Below are positions 15,291 to 23,723 of a stretch of 42,680 nucleotides of DNA, in pieces (within the stretch, counting starts at the first letter, position 1; each line of letters begins with the position of its first letter). The notes under the pieces are model-generated. The model was given only the letters and a program-made list of their open reading frames with translations, was not told where the DNA came from and did no database searches. The stretch lies in assembly GCF_025869345.1 (NCBI RefSeq), contig NZ_JAOZVW010000083.1:1-42680 (forward strand), in the 5' to 3' direction. A program made the position numbers and the translations under genes. This DNA comes from Sphingopyxis sp. (lineage in GTDB: Bacteria; Pseudomonadota; Alphaproteobacteria; Sphingomonadales; Sphingomonadaceae).

Positions 15291-17792
15291 ATGCTCCCCC
15301 TCGCCACCCTTTGGCGGATTGCACGGCGCGATCTAGCGGCGCGGATTCGCGGGCTTCGGCTGCTTGCGGTCTGCCTGTTCCTCGGCGTCGCGACGCTTGC
15401 CGCGATCGGCAGCCTGACGAGCGGCATCACCTCCGAGCTCGAAGCGCGCGGACAGACGATCCTCGGCGGCGATATCGAGTTCAGCCTGCCGCAGCGCGAA
15501 GCCACGCGCGAGGAGCTGGCGGGCTTCCGCAGCGTCGGCACGCCGTCCTCGACGGTGCGGCTGCGCGCGATGGCGAACGCGCCGGGCGGCGATGCGCTGC
15601 TGTCGGAACTGAAGGCGGTCGACGGCGCCTATCCGCTTTACGGCACGATGCGGCTGGAGAGCGGCGCGCGCCGGGGCCCGCCGCCGCCGGGTGCGATCTG
15701 GATCGGCAAGGATCTGGCCTCGCGGCTCGACCTGACAGTCGGCGGGCCGGTGACGTTCGGCGAAAAGACATTCCGGATCGACGGCCTCATCGCCGAGGAG
15801 CCCGACCGGCTGGGCGAGGGTTTCGCGCTTGGTCCGGTCGCGATCATCGGCCTTGCCGATCTGCCCGCGACGCAGCTCATCCAGCCCGGAAGCCTCTACG
15901 AAAGCAAATATCGCGTCCGCCTGCCCGCAGGCGCCGATCCCGCAGCGACCGGGAAACGGCTGACCGCCGACTTTCCCGAAGCGGGCTGGAAGGTCACCGA
16001 TCGCAGCAACGGCGCGCCGGGAACGCGCCGCTTCATCGAGCGGATGGGGCAATTTCTGGCCCTCGTCGGTCTCGCCGCGCTGGTGATCGCCGGGATCGGC
16101 GTCGGCAACGGCGTCGCAAGCTATCTCGCCGGCAAGCGGCCGGGGCTGGCGACGCTCAAGGTTCTCGGCGCCGACAGCGCGGCCATCCTGCGCATCTATG
16201 GCCTGCAAATCCTCGCCGTCGCAGCGGCGGCGATCGGTGCCGGGCTGGTGGCCGGAGCGCTCGCGCCGAGCCTGATCGGCTGGATCGCGGGCGACGTGCT
16301 GCCGGTGCGGCCGGGCTTCGCGCTCTATCCGCTGCCGCTCGCGGTGAGCGCGGCCTATGGCCTGCTGATCGCCATCGCCTTCGCGCTGCCGCCGCTCGCC
16401 GCGACGCGGCATGTGCCCGCGGCGGGGCTTTATCGCGCGACGGTCGACGGCGGCGCGCGGATCGACCGGCAGACGATCATCGCGGTCGGCGCGGCACTCG
16501 CGGCGATCGTTGCGCTGGCGGTCGGCACCGCGCGCGATCCGCTGTTCGCGCTGTCCTTCATCGGCGCGGTATCCGCTCTGCTGCTGATCCTCGTCGGGCT
16601 CGGCTGGCTCGTCCGGCGCACCGCGAGCCGCCTGCCCCGGCCGAAGCGGCCGCTGCTGCGCCTCGCGCTCGCCAATCTGCACCGGCCGGGTGCCGCGACC
16701 GGCGCGCTCGTGGTGGCGCTCGGACTCGGCCTCACGCTGTTCGTCACGCTCGCCGCGATCCAGACGAGCATCACCGCCGAGATCGCGCGCACCGTGCCGC
16801 AGCGTGCGCCGAGCTTCTTCGTCCTCGACATCCCGCGCGGCCGCGCGGGTGAATTTCGTTCGCTCGTGACCGATGCCGCGCCCGATGCCGCGATCAACAT
16901 GATCCCGGCGCTGCGCGGCAGCATCACCGAATTTCATGGACAACGTGTCGACGAGCTTGCCGAACTGCCCGAAGGCGCGTGGGTGCTGCGCGGCGACCGC
17001 GGCCTGACCTACAGCCCCACGCTGCCGAATGGCAGCACGCTGGTCGGCGGGAAATGGTGGCCGGCCGACTACAAGGGACCGCCGCTGGTCAGCGTCGAGC
17101 AGGAGGTCGCGGCGTCGCTGGGGCTGAAGCTCGGCGATACGCTGTCGGTCAATGTGCTCGGCGTCGAGGTGCAGGCGAAAGTCGCCTCCTTCCGCACCGT
17201 CGAGTGGGACAATTTCGGGCTCAACTATGTCCTCGTCTTCTCGCCCGGCGCCTTCGACGCCGCGCCGCACAATATGGTCGCGACGGTCGCGGTGCCGCCC
17301 AAGGCCGAGGCCGGGCTCGCGCGCAGCATCCCGCGCGCTTTTCCGTCAGCCTCGCTGATCGAAGTGCGCGACGTCGTGTCGCAGGTCACGACCCTGCTCA
17401 CCCAGATGAGCCAGGCGATTGCCGCGGCGGCGAGCATCGCGATCCTCGCCGGCATCGCGGTGCTGATCGGCGCGATCGCGGCGAGCCGCGAACGGCGGGT
17501 CTACGACAGCGTCATCCTGAAACTGCTCGGCGCCACGCGCGGGCAGATATTGGGGGCGCAGGGGCTGGAATATGCGGTGCTTGCCGGAATATTGGCGCTG
17601 CTCGCGCTGGGGCTCGGGCTTGCGGGCGCCTGGTATGTCGTGACGCAGCTTTTCGATTTCCGCTTCGCGCCCGATCCGGTGATCGTCGGCGCAACCCTGC
17701 TCGGCGGCGCGGGCCTGTCCTTCCTGATCGGGATCGCGGGAAGCTGGCCGCTGCTCTCGGCCAAACCCGCGCAGGCGCTGCGAAGCCTTTAA
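15291..17792 (+). CDS. ybbP: ABC transporter permease (YbbP/FtsX family)
   Basis: This is a large inner-membrane permease of 833 aa in the YbbP group, with FtsX-like permease units repeated twice. An N-terminal helix (RLLAVCLFLGVATLAAIGSL) is followed by a large periplasmic domain. Helices then lie near LALVGLAALVIAGIGVGNGV, LQILAVAAAAIGAGLVAGAL and YGLLIAIAFALPPL. A second periplasmic domain and four C-terminal helices follow, ending LLSAKPAQALRSL. With YbbA it probably moves lipids or lipid-linked substrates, and the neighbouring esterase fits envelope lipid handling (inference). The ATG at 15291 is chosen; upstream codons lie in the repeat. The stop overlaps the TauE gene stop by 4 bases. 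Confidence 0.92.
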   Translation: MLPLATLWRIARRDLAARIRGLRLLAVCLFLGVATLAAIGSLTSGITSELEARGQTILGGDIEFSLPQREATREELAGFRSVGTPSSTVRLRAMANAPGGDALLSELKAVDGAYPLYGTMRLESGARRGPPPPGAIWIGKDLASRLDLTVGGPVTFGEKTFRIDGLIAEEPDRLGEGFALGPVAIIGLADLPATQLIQPGSLYESKYRVRLPAGADPAATGKRLTADFPEAGWKVTDRSNGAPGTRRFIERMGQFLALVGLAALVIAGIGVGNGVASYLAGKRPGLATLKVLGADSAAILRIYGLQILAVAAAAIGAGLVAGALAPSLIGWIAGDVLPVRPGFALYPLPLAVSAAYGLLIAIAFALPPLAATRHVPAAGLYRATVDGGARIDRQTIIAVGAALAAIVALAVGTARDPLFALSFIGAVSALLLILVGLGWLVRRTASRLPRPKRPLLRLALANLHRPGAATGALVVALGLGLTLFVTLAAIQTSITAEIARTVPQRAPSFFVLDIPRGRAGEFRSLVTDAAPDAAINMIPALRGSITEFHGQRVDELAELPEGAWVLRGDRGLTYSPTLPNGSTLVGGKWWPADYKGPPLVSVEQEVAASLGLKLGDTLSVNVLGVEVQAKVASFRTVEWDNFGLNYVLVFSPGAFDAAPHNMVATVAVPPKAEAGLARSIPRAFPSASLIEVRDVVSQVTTLLTQMSQAIAAAASIAILAGIAVLIGAIAASRERRVYDSVILKLLGATRGQILGAQGLEYAVLAGILALLALGLGLAGAWYVVTQLFDFRFAPDPVIVGATLLGGAGLSFLIGIAGSWPLLSAKPAQALRSL

Positions 17793-18550
17793 CTCAGCAG
17801 GCGCACCACCGCCGAAATCGCGGCAATGCCCAGCACGACCGCGACCATCGCCTGCCACACATGCGGCGGCACGCGGCCGAACTGGCGGCCGCCGACGCGG
17901 TTGCCGAGCCACATCGGGACGAAGAGCAGTAGCGCGAGCAGGAACAATCGCTGCGTCGCGATCCCGACCCATAGCGCCGCGGCGGTGCCGGCGATCGCGG
18001 TGAGGAAGAAGATCAGCAGCATCGACGCGCGCGCGGTCCTGGGGTCGAGACGGCGGCGCAGATAGAAGGGCACGACCGGCGGCCCCGGCATCGCGGCAAA
18101 GCCGGTGAGGATGCCCGATGCGACCCCGGTGCCGATTACCGCGGCGCGGCCCGGCCTGTGCCCCTCGGGCTGCTTGGGGAGCAGCACGGCGACGAACGCC
18201 CCCACCGCGACCACCGTGATCAGCAGCCGCGCGACATCGGGCCGCGTCACATCGAGTACCGCCATGCCGATCGGCGTCGCCGCCATCGCGATCAGCCCGA
18301 TCGGCAGCGCCGTCGCGCGGTCGGCGTCGGCGTGAATCAGCCCCAGCCCGACCGGCCCGATCAGCAGTTGCAGCAAGATGCCGAGCACCACCGCCTGCGC
18401 CGGCGGGATGATGAGGCCAAGTAGCGGCACGAGGATGATCGCCATGCCGAAGCCGGTCAGCCCGCGCACAAAGGCGGCGCCGAACGTCATCGCCGCGGCC
18501 CCGGCGAAAGTCAGCGGCGCGATGCCGACGAGATGCTGCAATCCGTTCAA
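17789..18550 (-). CDS. TauE/SafE-family anion permease
   Basis: This is an integral membrane protein of 253 aa with about eight hydrophobic helices, of the sulfite-exporter TauE/SafE (UPF0721) family. Typical features are FVRGLTGFGMAIILVPLLGL near the N terminus and the repeat-unit counterpart GIASGI-like segment VASGILTGFAAMPGPPVVPF in the second half. The family exports or imports sulfur-containing organic anions, but the substrate is not readable here. It overlaps the ybbP stop by 4 bases in convergent orientation, so it is expressed separately. Confidence 0.9.
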   Translation of the reverse strand: MNGLQHLVGIAPLTFAGAAAMTFGAAFVRGLTGFGMAIILVPLLGLIIPPAQAVVLGILLQLLIGPVGLGLIHADADRATALPIGLIAMAATPIGMAVLDVTRPDVARLLITVVAVGAFVAVLLPKQPEGHRPGRAAVIGTGVASGILTGFAAMPGPPVVPFYLRRRLDPRTARASMLLIFFLTAIAGTAAALWVGIATQRLFLLALLLFVPMWLGNRVGGRQFGRVPPHVWQAMVAVVLGIAAISAVVRLLS

Positions 18551-18601
18551 GCCGGCGACTCCCCTGTTTCGGGATGCCGTAGCCGAGCTTGGCGGCAGTC
18601 G

Positions 18602-19744
18602 CTAGACTTTCGGCAGCGGCCAGAGATTGGCGGCTGGCCGTTCGAGAACGCGCGCGGCGATTGTGTGCAGACGCGTAGGCGCGAAGCGCCCGCTTTGGAC
18701 AGCGCGCGCCAGCCAGCCCTCCAGCGAACCGCCGGTCTCGATCCATTTGTCGTCCCGCAGCATGCCATAAAAGGCACCCGCGAGCACATGAATGCCGTCG
18801 TCCGATTGACGCCAGCGGTCGGCGGGATTGCGCCCGACGCCCAGCGCTTCGCCGATCAACTGATCGAGCGCCTGCGTCAGATCCTCGTTGAGCAGGCCTT
18901 CGAGCGTCGTGTAGCCCCATTTGGGATCATGCTCGCGGACGATGCGGGTAATGAGTTGATCGTTAGCGAGGAGTGCGAGCGCCGCTTTCGCCGCCGCGCC
19001 GTCCATCGGCACCGGCGGGTGCAGCATCTCGTGCGCGGCATTGCGCACGGTGATCGCGGTGTTCCAGTCGGCCGCCTGCAGAAAGGTCTGTCCCTGCACC
19101 TTGATGCCGTGCGGCTTGCAGAATTGCAGCAGCACGACCTCGATCTCCGGATCGAAGCTGCGGCCGGTCAGCTTCTCCTGCAGGCTGATGACGTCATAGT
19201 CGGCAAGGTCGCGGGTCAGTTCGGCAATGCGCGCGTCGAGGCCAGCGGAGCGCTCGGCGCGGAAGGCGGCGAAACCGGCCGCTTGCATCGCTTCGAAAAC
19301 CGCCTTCAGGCGCGGCGCCGCGCCGGTGAACCATCGCCAGTCGCTTTCGCTCCAGTAGCTGCTCTGGCGATAGGCCGGTAGCAAGGCGGTTTCGGGATTC
19401 GCCGCCGCAGCGATCAGCGCCGCGATGCTGCCGTCGTGACCAGAAAAAAGGACCGACGCCACCGGACCGAGCAGGCCGAAGCCCGCCTTCTCCGCCTCTT
19501 GCCATAACGCGGCGATGTCGGCGCGGATTGCTTGCGGCAGCCGCGGCGCGAACGCATCGACGTCGGCCCGATAATAGGTGAGGTAAAGCTCGCGCCCGGC
19601 CAGCGGGCCGAGGAAGGCAAGTGTGTCGAAGCCCTCCGATGCGCGAACCTTCCAGCGCGTGCGCGAGGCTTTGCGCTGGGCGTGACCGAGAGCGGGCGCG
19701 GCGAGGCCGGCGAGCGCGGCGGCGAGGAAGAAGCGGCGATCCAT
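18602..19744 (-). CDS. Exported protein of unknown function with HExxH motif
   Basis: I do not recognise this family. It starts with a Tat-like or Sec signal (MDRRFFLAAALAGLAAPALG, cleavage near HAQ), so it is probably periplasmic. The remaining 355 residues are soluble and mixed helical. At residues 238-242 it reads HEMLH within VRNAAHEMLHPPVP, a zinc-metallopeptidase HExxH pattern. Glu residues follow at about 282 and 287 (TLEGLLNEDLTQALD) and could supply the third ligand. That would make it a gluzincin-type peptidase, but the motif alone is weak evidence. It is 51 bases upstream of the TauE gene on the same strand. Confidence 0.8.
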   Translation of the reverse strand: MDRRFFLAAALAGLAAPALGHAQRKASRTRWKVRASEGFDTLAFLGPLAGRELYLTYYRADVDAFAPRLPQAIRADIAALWQEAEKAGFGLLGPVASVLFSGHDGSIAALIAAAANPETALLPAYRQSSYWSESDWRWFTGAAPRLKAVFEAMQAAGFAAFRAERSAGLDARIAELTRDLADYDVISLQEKLTGRSFDPEIEVVLLQFCKPHGIKVQGQTFLQAADWNTAITVRNAAHEMLHPPVPMDGAAAKAALALLANDQLITRIVREHDPKWGYTTLEGLLNEDLTQALDQLIGEALGVGRNPADRWRQSDDGIHVLAGAFYGMLRDDKWIETGGSLEGWLARAVQSGRFAPTRLHTIAARVLERPAANLWPLPKV

Positions 19745-19754
19745 GCCGCCAGTC

Positions 19755-20414
19755 CTAGCCGCGCGGCGGCGCGGCGGCTTGAACGGATTTTGCCCGGAAC
19801 CGGACCGGCGCCATCCCGGTCATCGCAACGACCGACCGCGCGAGATGCGCCTGATCGGCAAAGCCCTGATCGGCCGCGAACTCGGCAAGGCTCCCGCGCC
19901 ACGACGGCAGCGCGGCCAGCGCCCGCCGCGTCCGCGCCTCCAGCCGGAAGCGCTTGGGCGTGACGCCATAGGCGCGTGCAAAGCCGCGGCTGACCGATGC
20001 GCGATCGAACCCCATGGCTTCGGCCCAATGCCCGAGCGTCAGATCGGGGTCGACCGCCAATGCCCCGGCAAGCAAGTCGGGCCAGTCGTCGCGTCGTTCC
20101 ACGCCCGACCTGAAATTGTCGCACACATAGGTTGCCGCCGCGACCGGATCGCGTTCGGCGAGCCGCGCCGCCGTGTCGGGATCGGATATATATCCCGCTG
20201 CCGGAAGCGCCGCGGCGACTACAGGCAGGTTGAGGACCTGCGCGCCGCTGGCGCCGAAACGATCGCTATGCGCGGTCCAGTCGCCATGAACGATCGTCAT
20301 TCCCGCGCGCGCGTTCAGCCGGCCTTGATCGCCGGCCTCCTCATATCCGCCACCGAGCACCAGCGCGATATAACCGCGGGCATGGCGGTGGCGCGGCAGG
20401 CACTCGCCCGCCAT
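19755..20414 (-). CDS. AraC-family transcriptional regulator
   Basis: This is a regulator of 219 aa with a short cupin-like N-terminal part (LPRHRHARGYIALVLGGGYE) and a C-terminal AraC double helix-turn-helix (DLTLGHWAEAMGFDRASVSR, then SLAEFAADQGFADQAHLARS). The start used is the ATG at 20412-20414. A TTG at 20439-20441 is in frame and overlaps the thrS stop codon; it would add nine residues (LSAAGIGRH) and couple translation to thrS. It ends 10 bases before the HExxH protein gene on the other side, so regulation of that gene is possible but unproven. Confidence 0.87.
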   Translation of the reverse strand: MAGECLPRHRHARGYIALVLGGGYEEAGDQGRLNARAGMTIVHGDWTAHSDRFGASGAQVLNLPVVAAALPAAGYISDPDTAARLAERDPVAAATYVCDNFRSGVERRDDWPDLLAGALAVDPDLTLGHWAEAMGFDRASVSRGFARAYGVTPKRFRLEARTRRALAALPSWRGSLAEFAADQGFADQAHLARSVVAMTGMAPVRFRAKSVQAAAPPRG

Positions 20415-20437
20415 ATGGCGGCCGATGCCGGCTGCGC

Positions 20438-22441
20438 TCAATCGCGGAGGTCCGGCGGCGTCGCTTCGCCCTTCAGCATCGCGATCGCTTCGGCGAGCGG
20501 CAGGATGCGCTGGCCGTCCTGGCCGAGGGTGCGGATCGCGACCGTGCCCTCGTCGGCCTCGCGCTTGCCGACGACAAGCAGATAGGGAACCTTCTGCAGG
20601 CTGTGCTCGCGCACCTTGTAGTTGATCTTCTCGTTGCGGAGGTCGGTCTCGACGCGGATGCCCGCGGCTTCGAGCTGGGCGGCGGCGTCCTTCGCATAAT
20701 CGTCGGCGTCGCTCACGATCGTCGCGACCACCGCCTGCACCGGCGCGAGCCAGGTCGGGAAGCGGCCGGCGAAATGCTCGATCAATATGCCGATGAAGCG
20801 CTCGTAGGTGCCGAGGATCGCGCGGTGGAGCATCACCGGGCGGTGGCGCTCGCCATCCTCGCCCACATAGGAGGCATCGAGGCGTTCGGGCATCACGCGG
20901 TCGGACTGGATCGTCCCGCACTGCCACGTCCGCCCGATCGCGTCGGTCAGGTGGAATTCCAGCTTGGGGGCATAGAAGGCGCCCTCGCCCGGCAGTTCCT
21001 CCCAGCCATAATCCTCGTTCGCCATGCCGGCGCGCGCGACGGCTTCGCGGAGTTCAGCCTCGGCCTTGTCCCACATTTCCTCGCTGCCGAAGCGCATGTC
21101 GGGACGCAATGCGAGCTTTACGGCATATTTTTCGAACCCGAGTTGCTTATAGACGCGGTCGAGCAGCGCGCAGAAATCACGCACTTCCTCGACGATCTGA
21201 TCCTCGCGGCAGAAGATATGGCCGTCGTCCTGCGTGAACTGGCGGACGCGCATGATGCCGTGCAGCGCGCCGTGCGGCTCGTTACGGTGGCAGCAGCCCA
21301 TTTCGGCCATGCGCAAAGGCAGGTCGCGATAGCTCTTGATCCCCTGACGGAAGATCAGGACATGCGCGGGGCAGTTCATCGGCTTGAGCGCCATCCACTC
21401 GGCGTCGTTCGAGACGATCGGCCCCTCATCCTCGGTGTTCGGGATTTCGTCGGGGATGACGAACATATTCTCGCGATATTTGCCCCAGTGGCCCGATTGC
21501 TCCCACTGGCGCGCGTCCATCACCTGCGGGGTCTTGACCTCCTGATAGGCGGCGCCGTCGATCGCGCGGCGCATATAGGCCTCGAGCTCGCGATAGATGC
21601 GATAACCCTTGGGGTGCCAGAAGACGCTGCCGTGCGCCTCTTCCTGGAGGTGGAACAGGTCCATCTCGCGCCCGATCTTGCGATGGTCGCGTTTCGCGGC
21701 CTCTTCGAGACGCACGAGATGTTCGGCGAGCTGCTTCTTGTTGAGCCAGCCGGTGCCGTAGATGCGCGAAAGCTGCGCATTTTTCTGGTCGCCGCGCCAA
21801 TAGGCGCCCGACACGCGCGTCAGCTTGAAGGCGGCGGGGTCGAGCTTGCCGGTCGAGGCGAGGTGCGGCCCGCGGCACATGTCCATCCAGCCGTCGCCGC
21901 TGCGATAGACGGTCAGTTCCTCACCCTCGGAAAGTTCGGCGGCCCATTCGGCCTTGAAACTCTCGCCTTCGGCGCGCCATTTGGCGATGAGCTTGTCGCG
22001 CTCCCACACTTCCCTGGTGAGGGGAAGGTCGGCGGCGATGATGCGGCGCATCTCCTCCTCGATCAGCGGCAGTTCGTCGTCGCGGAACGCGCCATGCTCG
22101 GCGGTCGGCGCGAAGTCGTAATAGAAGCCGTCGTTCGTCGAGGGGCCGAAAGTGATCTGCGTGCCCGGAAACAGGCTCTGCACCGCCTCCGCCAGCACAT
22201 GCGCATAGTCGTGGCGCACGAGTTCGAGCGCGTCGGCCTCGTCGCGGCTCGTCACCAGCGCGAGGTTCGTGTCCGCCTCCAGCGGGCGCATGATGTCGCG
22301 CAGTTCGCCGTCGATCTTCGCGGCAAGCGCGGCCTTGGCGAGGCCGGGACCGATGTCGGCGGCGATCTGCGCCGGGGTGGTTCCGCGCGCGACTTCACGG
22401 GCAGAGCCATCGGGAAGGGTGACGCGGATCATCTGGGACAT
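20438..22441 (-). CDS. thrS: Threonyl-tRNA synthetase
   Basis: ThrRS is a class II aminoacyl-tRNA synthetase that charges tRNA-Thr in the cytosol. Domains in order are N-terminal TGS ([20 protein letters not shown]), the editing domain with [11 protein letters not shown] and the conserved CRGPHL, the catalytic core with the zinc ligands in [28 protein letters not shown] and [13 protein letters not shown], and the C-terminal anticodon-binding domain ([10 protein letters not shown] onward). The length of 667 aa is normal. The start is taken as the ATG at 22441 (MSQMIRVTL); a second Met three codons later is an alternative. The start of an AraC gene may overlap its stop. Confidence 0.98.
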   Translation of the reverse strand: MSQMIRVTLPDGSAREVARGTTPAQIAADIGPGLAKAALAAKIDGELRDIMRPLEADTNLALVTSRDEADALELVRHDYAHVLAEAVQSLFPGTQITFGPSTNDGFYYDFAPTAEHGAFRDDELPLIEEEMRRIIAADLPLTREVWERDKLIAKWRAEGESFKAEWAAELSEGEELTVYRSGDGWMDMCRGPHLASTGKLDPAAFKLTRVSGAYWRGDQKNAQLSRIYGTGWLNKKQLAEHLVRLEEAAKRDHRKIGREMDLFHLQEEAHGSVFWHPKGYRIYRELEAYMRRAIDGAAYQEVKTPQVMDARQWEQSGHWGKYRENMFVIPDEIPNTEDEGPIVSNDAEWMALKPMNCPAHVLIFRQGIKSYRDLPLRMAEMGCCHRNEPHGALHGIMRVRQFTQDDGHIFCREDQIVEEVRDFCALLDRVYKQLGFEKYAVKLALRPDMRFGSEEMWDKAEAELREAVARAGMANEDYGWEELPGEGAFYAPKLEFHLTDAIGRTWQCGTIQSDRVMPERLDASYVGEDGERHRPVMLHRAILGTYERFIGILIEHFAGRFPTWLAPVQAVVATIVSDADDYAKDAAAQLEAAGIRVETDLRNEKINYKVREHSLQKVPYLLVVGKREADEGTVAIRTLGQDGQRILPLAEAIAMLKGEATPPDLRD

Positions 22442-22533
22442 CGGAAAAGGGAGCCTTTCTGGGCAGGATTGCCGCGCTCCTTTGCCAGCGCGCGAAAGCA
22501 GCGGCAAGGGCCGTTTTCATGCGGAGGGGTTGC

Positions 22534-22552
22534 AATGATACATTGTATCATT
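22534..22552. promoter_or_regulatory. Zur/Fur-like palindrome upstream of the MerC-like gene
   Basis: AATGATACATTGTATCATT is a 19-bp dyad with perfect 9-bp arms and a single central base. It ends 38 bases before the MerC-like start. AT-rich dyads of this kind are typical of Fur-superfamily sites, and MerC-domain genes often lie in zinc (Zur) regulons of alphaproteobacteria. The exact regulator is inferred and its gene is not in this window. Confidence 0.55.
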
Positions 22553-22590
22553 ATGTAGCGGCGCGATCTGCCAACGGAAAGCCCCTGCCC

Positions 22591-22842
22591 ATGCGCCTCC
22601 CCGCCCGCCCTTCGCTGCGTTCGCGCGCCGCCGACCTGCTCGGCGTCGGCCTGTCGCTCGCCTGCCTGATCCATTGCCTCGCGCTGCCGCTGCTGCTGCT
22701 CGCCGCGCACGAAGGCTGGATCGCGGGGCTCGATCCCGAGACCGGCGACCGCCTGCTCACCTCGCTCGGCGCACTCGGTCTGGCGAGCGCCCATATCGCC
22801 AATTGGCGGCTCCGCCACGGCAAGGCTCCGTCTGGCATCTGA
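22591..22842 (+). CDS. Short MerC-domain membrane protein
   Basis: This 83-aa protein has two hydrophobic helices. The MerC signature is readable as the segment LSLACLIHCLALPLLLLAA, which carries the Cys pair spaced as in MerC. Normal MerC-domain proteins run to about 120-140 aa with four helices; here the second half is missing after RLRHGKAPSGI. It is either a natural short form or a truncated gene. The Zur-like dyad just upstream suggests metal control. The family's role in mercury or zinc handling cannot be settled from sequence. Confidence 0.7.
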   Translation: MRLPARPSLRSRAADLLGVGLSLACLIHCLALPLLLLAAHEGWIAGLDPETGDRLLTSLGALGLASAHIANWRLRHGKAPSGI

Positions 22843-22861
22843 ATCTGCGGGATTGGCTCGC

Positions 22862-22908
22862 TTGTCATTGTGTAAATGACGCTTGACAATCACCACTCGC
22901 GATGTCAA
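22862..22908 (+). promoter_or_regulatory. Promoter region with three TGTCA-type half sites
   Basis: TTGTCA at 22862-22867 and GACAAT at 22885-22890 have a 17-base spacer and read as -35 and -10. TTGTCA (22862), TGACAA (22884) and TGTCAA (22903) are alternating inverted half sites, and GTCATT/AATGAC form another small dyad. This suits autoregulation by the XRE gene at the end of the downstream unit. Confidence 0.4.
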
Positions 22909-22942
22909 TGCTCCTTTACTGATTAACAAGGGAGCTTGACCA

Positions 22943-23113
22943 ATGCCGAAAATCCTCCGCATCCTCGCCCTGCCCGCCGCGATCGCGGCCCTTGCCGGGG
23001 CGGCCGGGCTAATGTCGCCCGGCCTGACCAGCACGCTGATCGTCGCGCTGCCCGCCTTCACCGCGGCGCTGCTGATCGCCAAGCGGCACGAAGCCGCGCT
23101 GGCGAAGGGCTGA
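22943..23113 (+). CDS. Small hydrophobic protein (56 aa)
   Basis: This is an unrecognised short membrane protein. AAGGGAG at 22928-22934 is well spaced before the ATG. The translation begins MPKILRILALPAAIAALAGA and has two hydrophobic stretches (about residues 4-23 and 29-46) with a basic tail (AKRHEAALAKG). It ends 4 bases before the next membrane-protein gene and 23528 encodes an XRE regulator, so the three form one operon. It is too short for common length cut-offs and may be missed in annotations. Confidence 0.65.
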   Translation: MPKILRILALPAAIAALAGAAGLMSPGLTSTLIVALPAFTAALLIAKRHEAALAKG

Positions 23114-23117
23114 ACCG

Positions 23118-23531
23118 ATGGCGATGAACCCCGCGCAGCGGCGCTATGTCGGCCGCATGATCCCGGTCAGCATCGCTTATGTGGCCGCGATCTTCCTCGC
23201 CAGCAGCCTCGTCCCGAACGGGTCGCCCGCGACCCCGCTGACCGTCGCCGTCGCGTTGGTCCCCGGCCTTGCGGTCGTCGGCTTCATCTGGGCGATGGGC
23301 AGCTATTTGTTCGAGCTCAAGGACGAATATGTCCGGCTGCTCGAAGTGCGCAAGGCGCTGATCGCGACCGCCCTGACGCTGGGCGTCTGCGCGACCTGGG
23401 GGATATTGGAAATCTACACCAATGTGCCGCGCCTCGCGATCTTCTGGGTCTTTCCGATCTGGTGCGTCGGCCTTGCCATCGGCGGGCTGGTCAATCGGCT
23501 GACGCTCGGCGCCGGCGGGGGGTGTCCATGA
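23118..23531 (+). CDS. Membrane protein of unknown function (four helices)
   Basis: This 137-aa protein has four predicted helices (near VSIAYVAAIFLASSLV, VALVPGLAVVGFIWAMGSYL, ALIATALTLGVCATWGIL and AIFWVFPIWCVGLAIGGLV). Similar small membrane proteins are commonly paired with a short XRE repressor in alphaproteobacteria, and here its stop overlaps the XRE start by ATGA. The start may be the ATG at 23118 or the one at 23124 (MNPAQRRY). Its function is unknown. Confidence 0.8.
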   Translation: MAMNPAQRRYVGRMIPVSIAYVAAIFLASSLVPNGSPATPLTVAVALVPGLAVVGFIWAMGSYLFELKDEYVRLLEVRKALIATALTLGVCATWGILEIYTNVPRLAIFWVFPIWCVGLAIGGLVNRLTLGAGGGCP

Positions 23532-23719
23532 GGAACCGCCTCAAGGTGCTGCGCGCCGAGCGCGACTGGAGCCAGGGGGATCTGGCCGAGCGGCTCGAAG
23601 TGTCGCGCCAGTCGGTCAACGCGATCGAGACGGGGAAATATGATCCCTCACTCCCCCTCGCCTTTCGCATCGCCGACCTGTTCGGCCTCCCCATCGAAGA
23701 GATTTTCCTGAAGGACTAA
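23528..23719 (+). CDS. XRE-family helix-turn-helix regulator (YozG-like)
   Basis: This 63-aa protein is one Cro/C1-type helix-turn-helix: RLKVLRAERDWSQGDLAERL, then VSRQSVNAIETGKYDPSLPL. The C terminus GLPIEEIFLKD matches short YozG-like regulators. It is translationally coupled (ATGA) to the membrane-protein gene before it, and it probably regulates the same operon through the TGTCA half sites at 22862-22908 (inference). It ends 4 bases before the secreted hydrolase gene. Confidence 0.92.
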   Translation: MRNRLKVLRAERDWSQGDLAERLEVSRQSVNAIETGKYDPSLPLAFRIADLFGLPIEEIFLKD

Positions 23720-23723
23720 GCCC

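Noticed and set aside
15333..17270. 645-codon minus-strand frame opposite the YbbP permease
   Set aside because: It shows antisense composition and no domain, while the plus strand has clear permease helices.
20603..22558. 651-codon plus-strand frame opposite thrS
   Set aside because: It is antisense to thrS, which has all the synthetase motifs.
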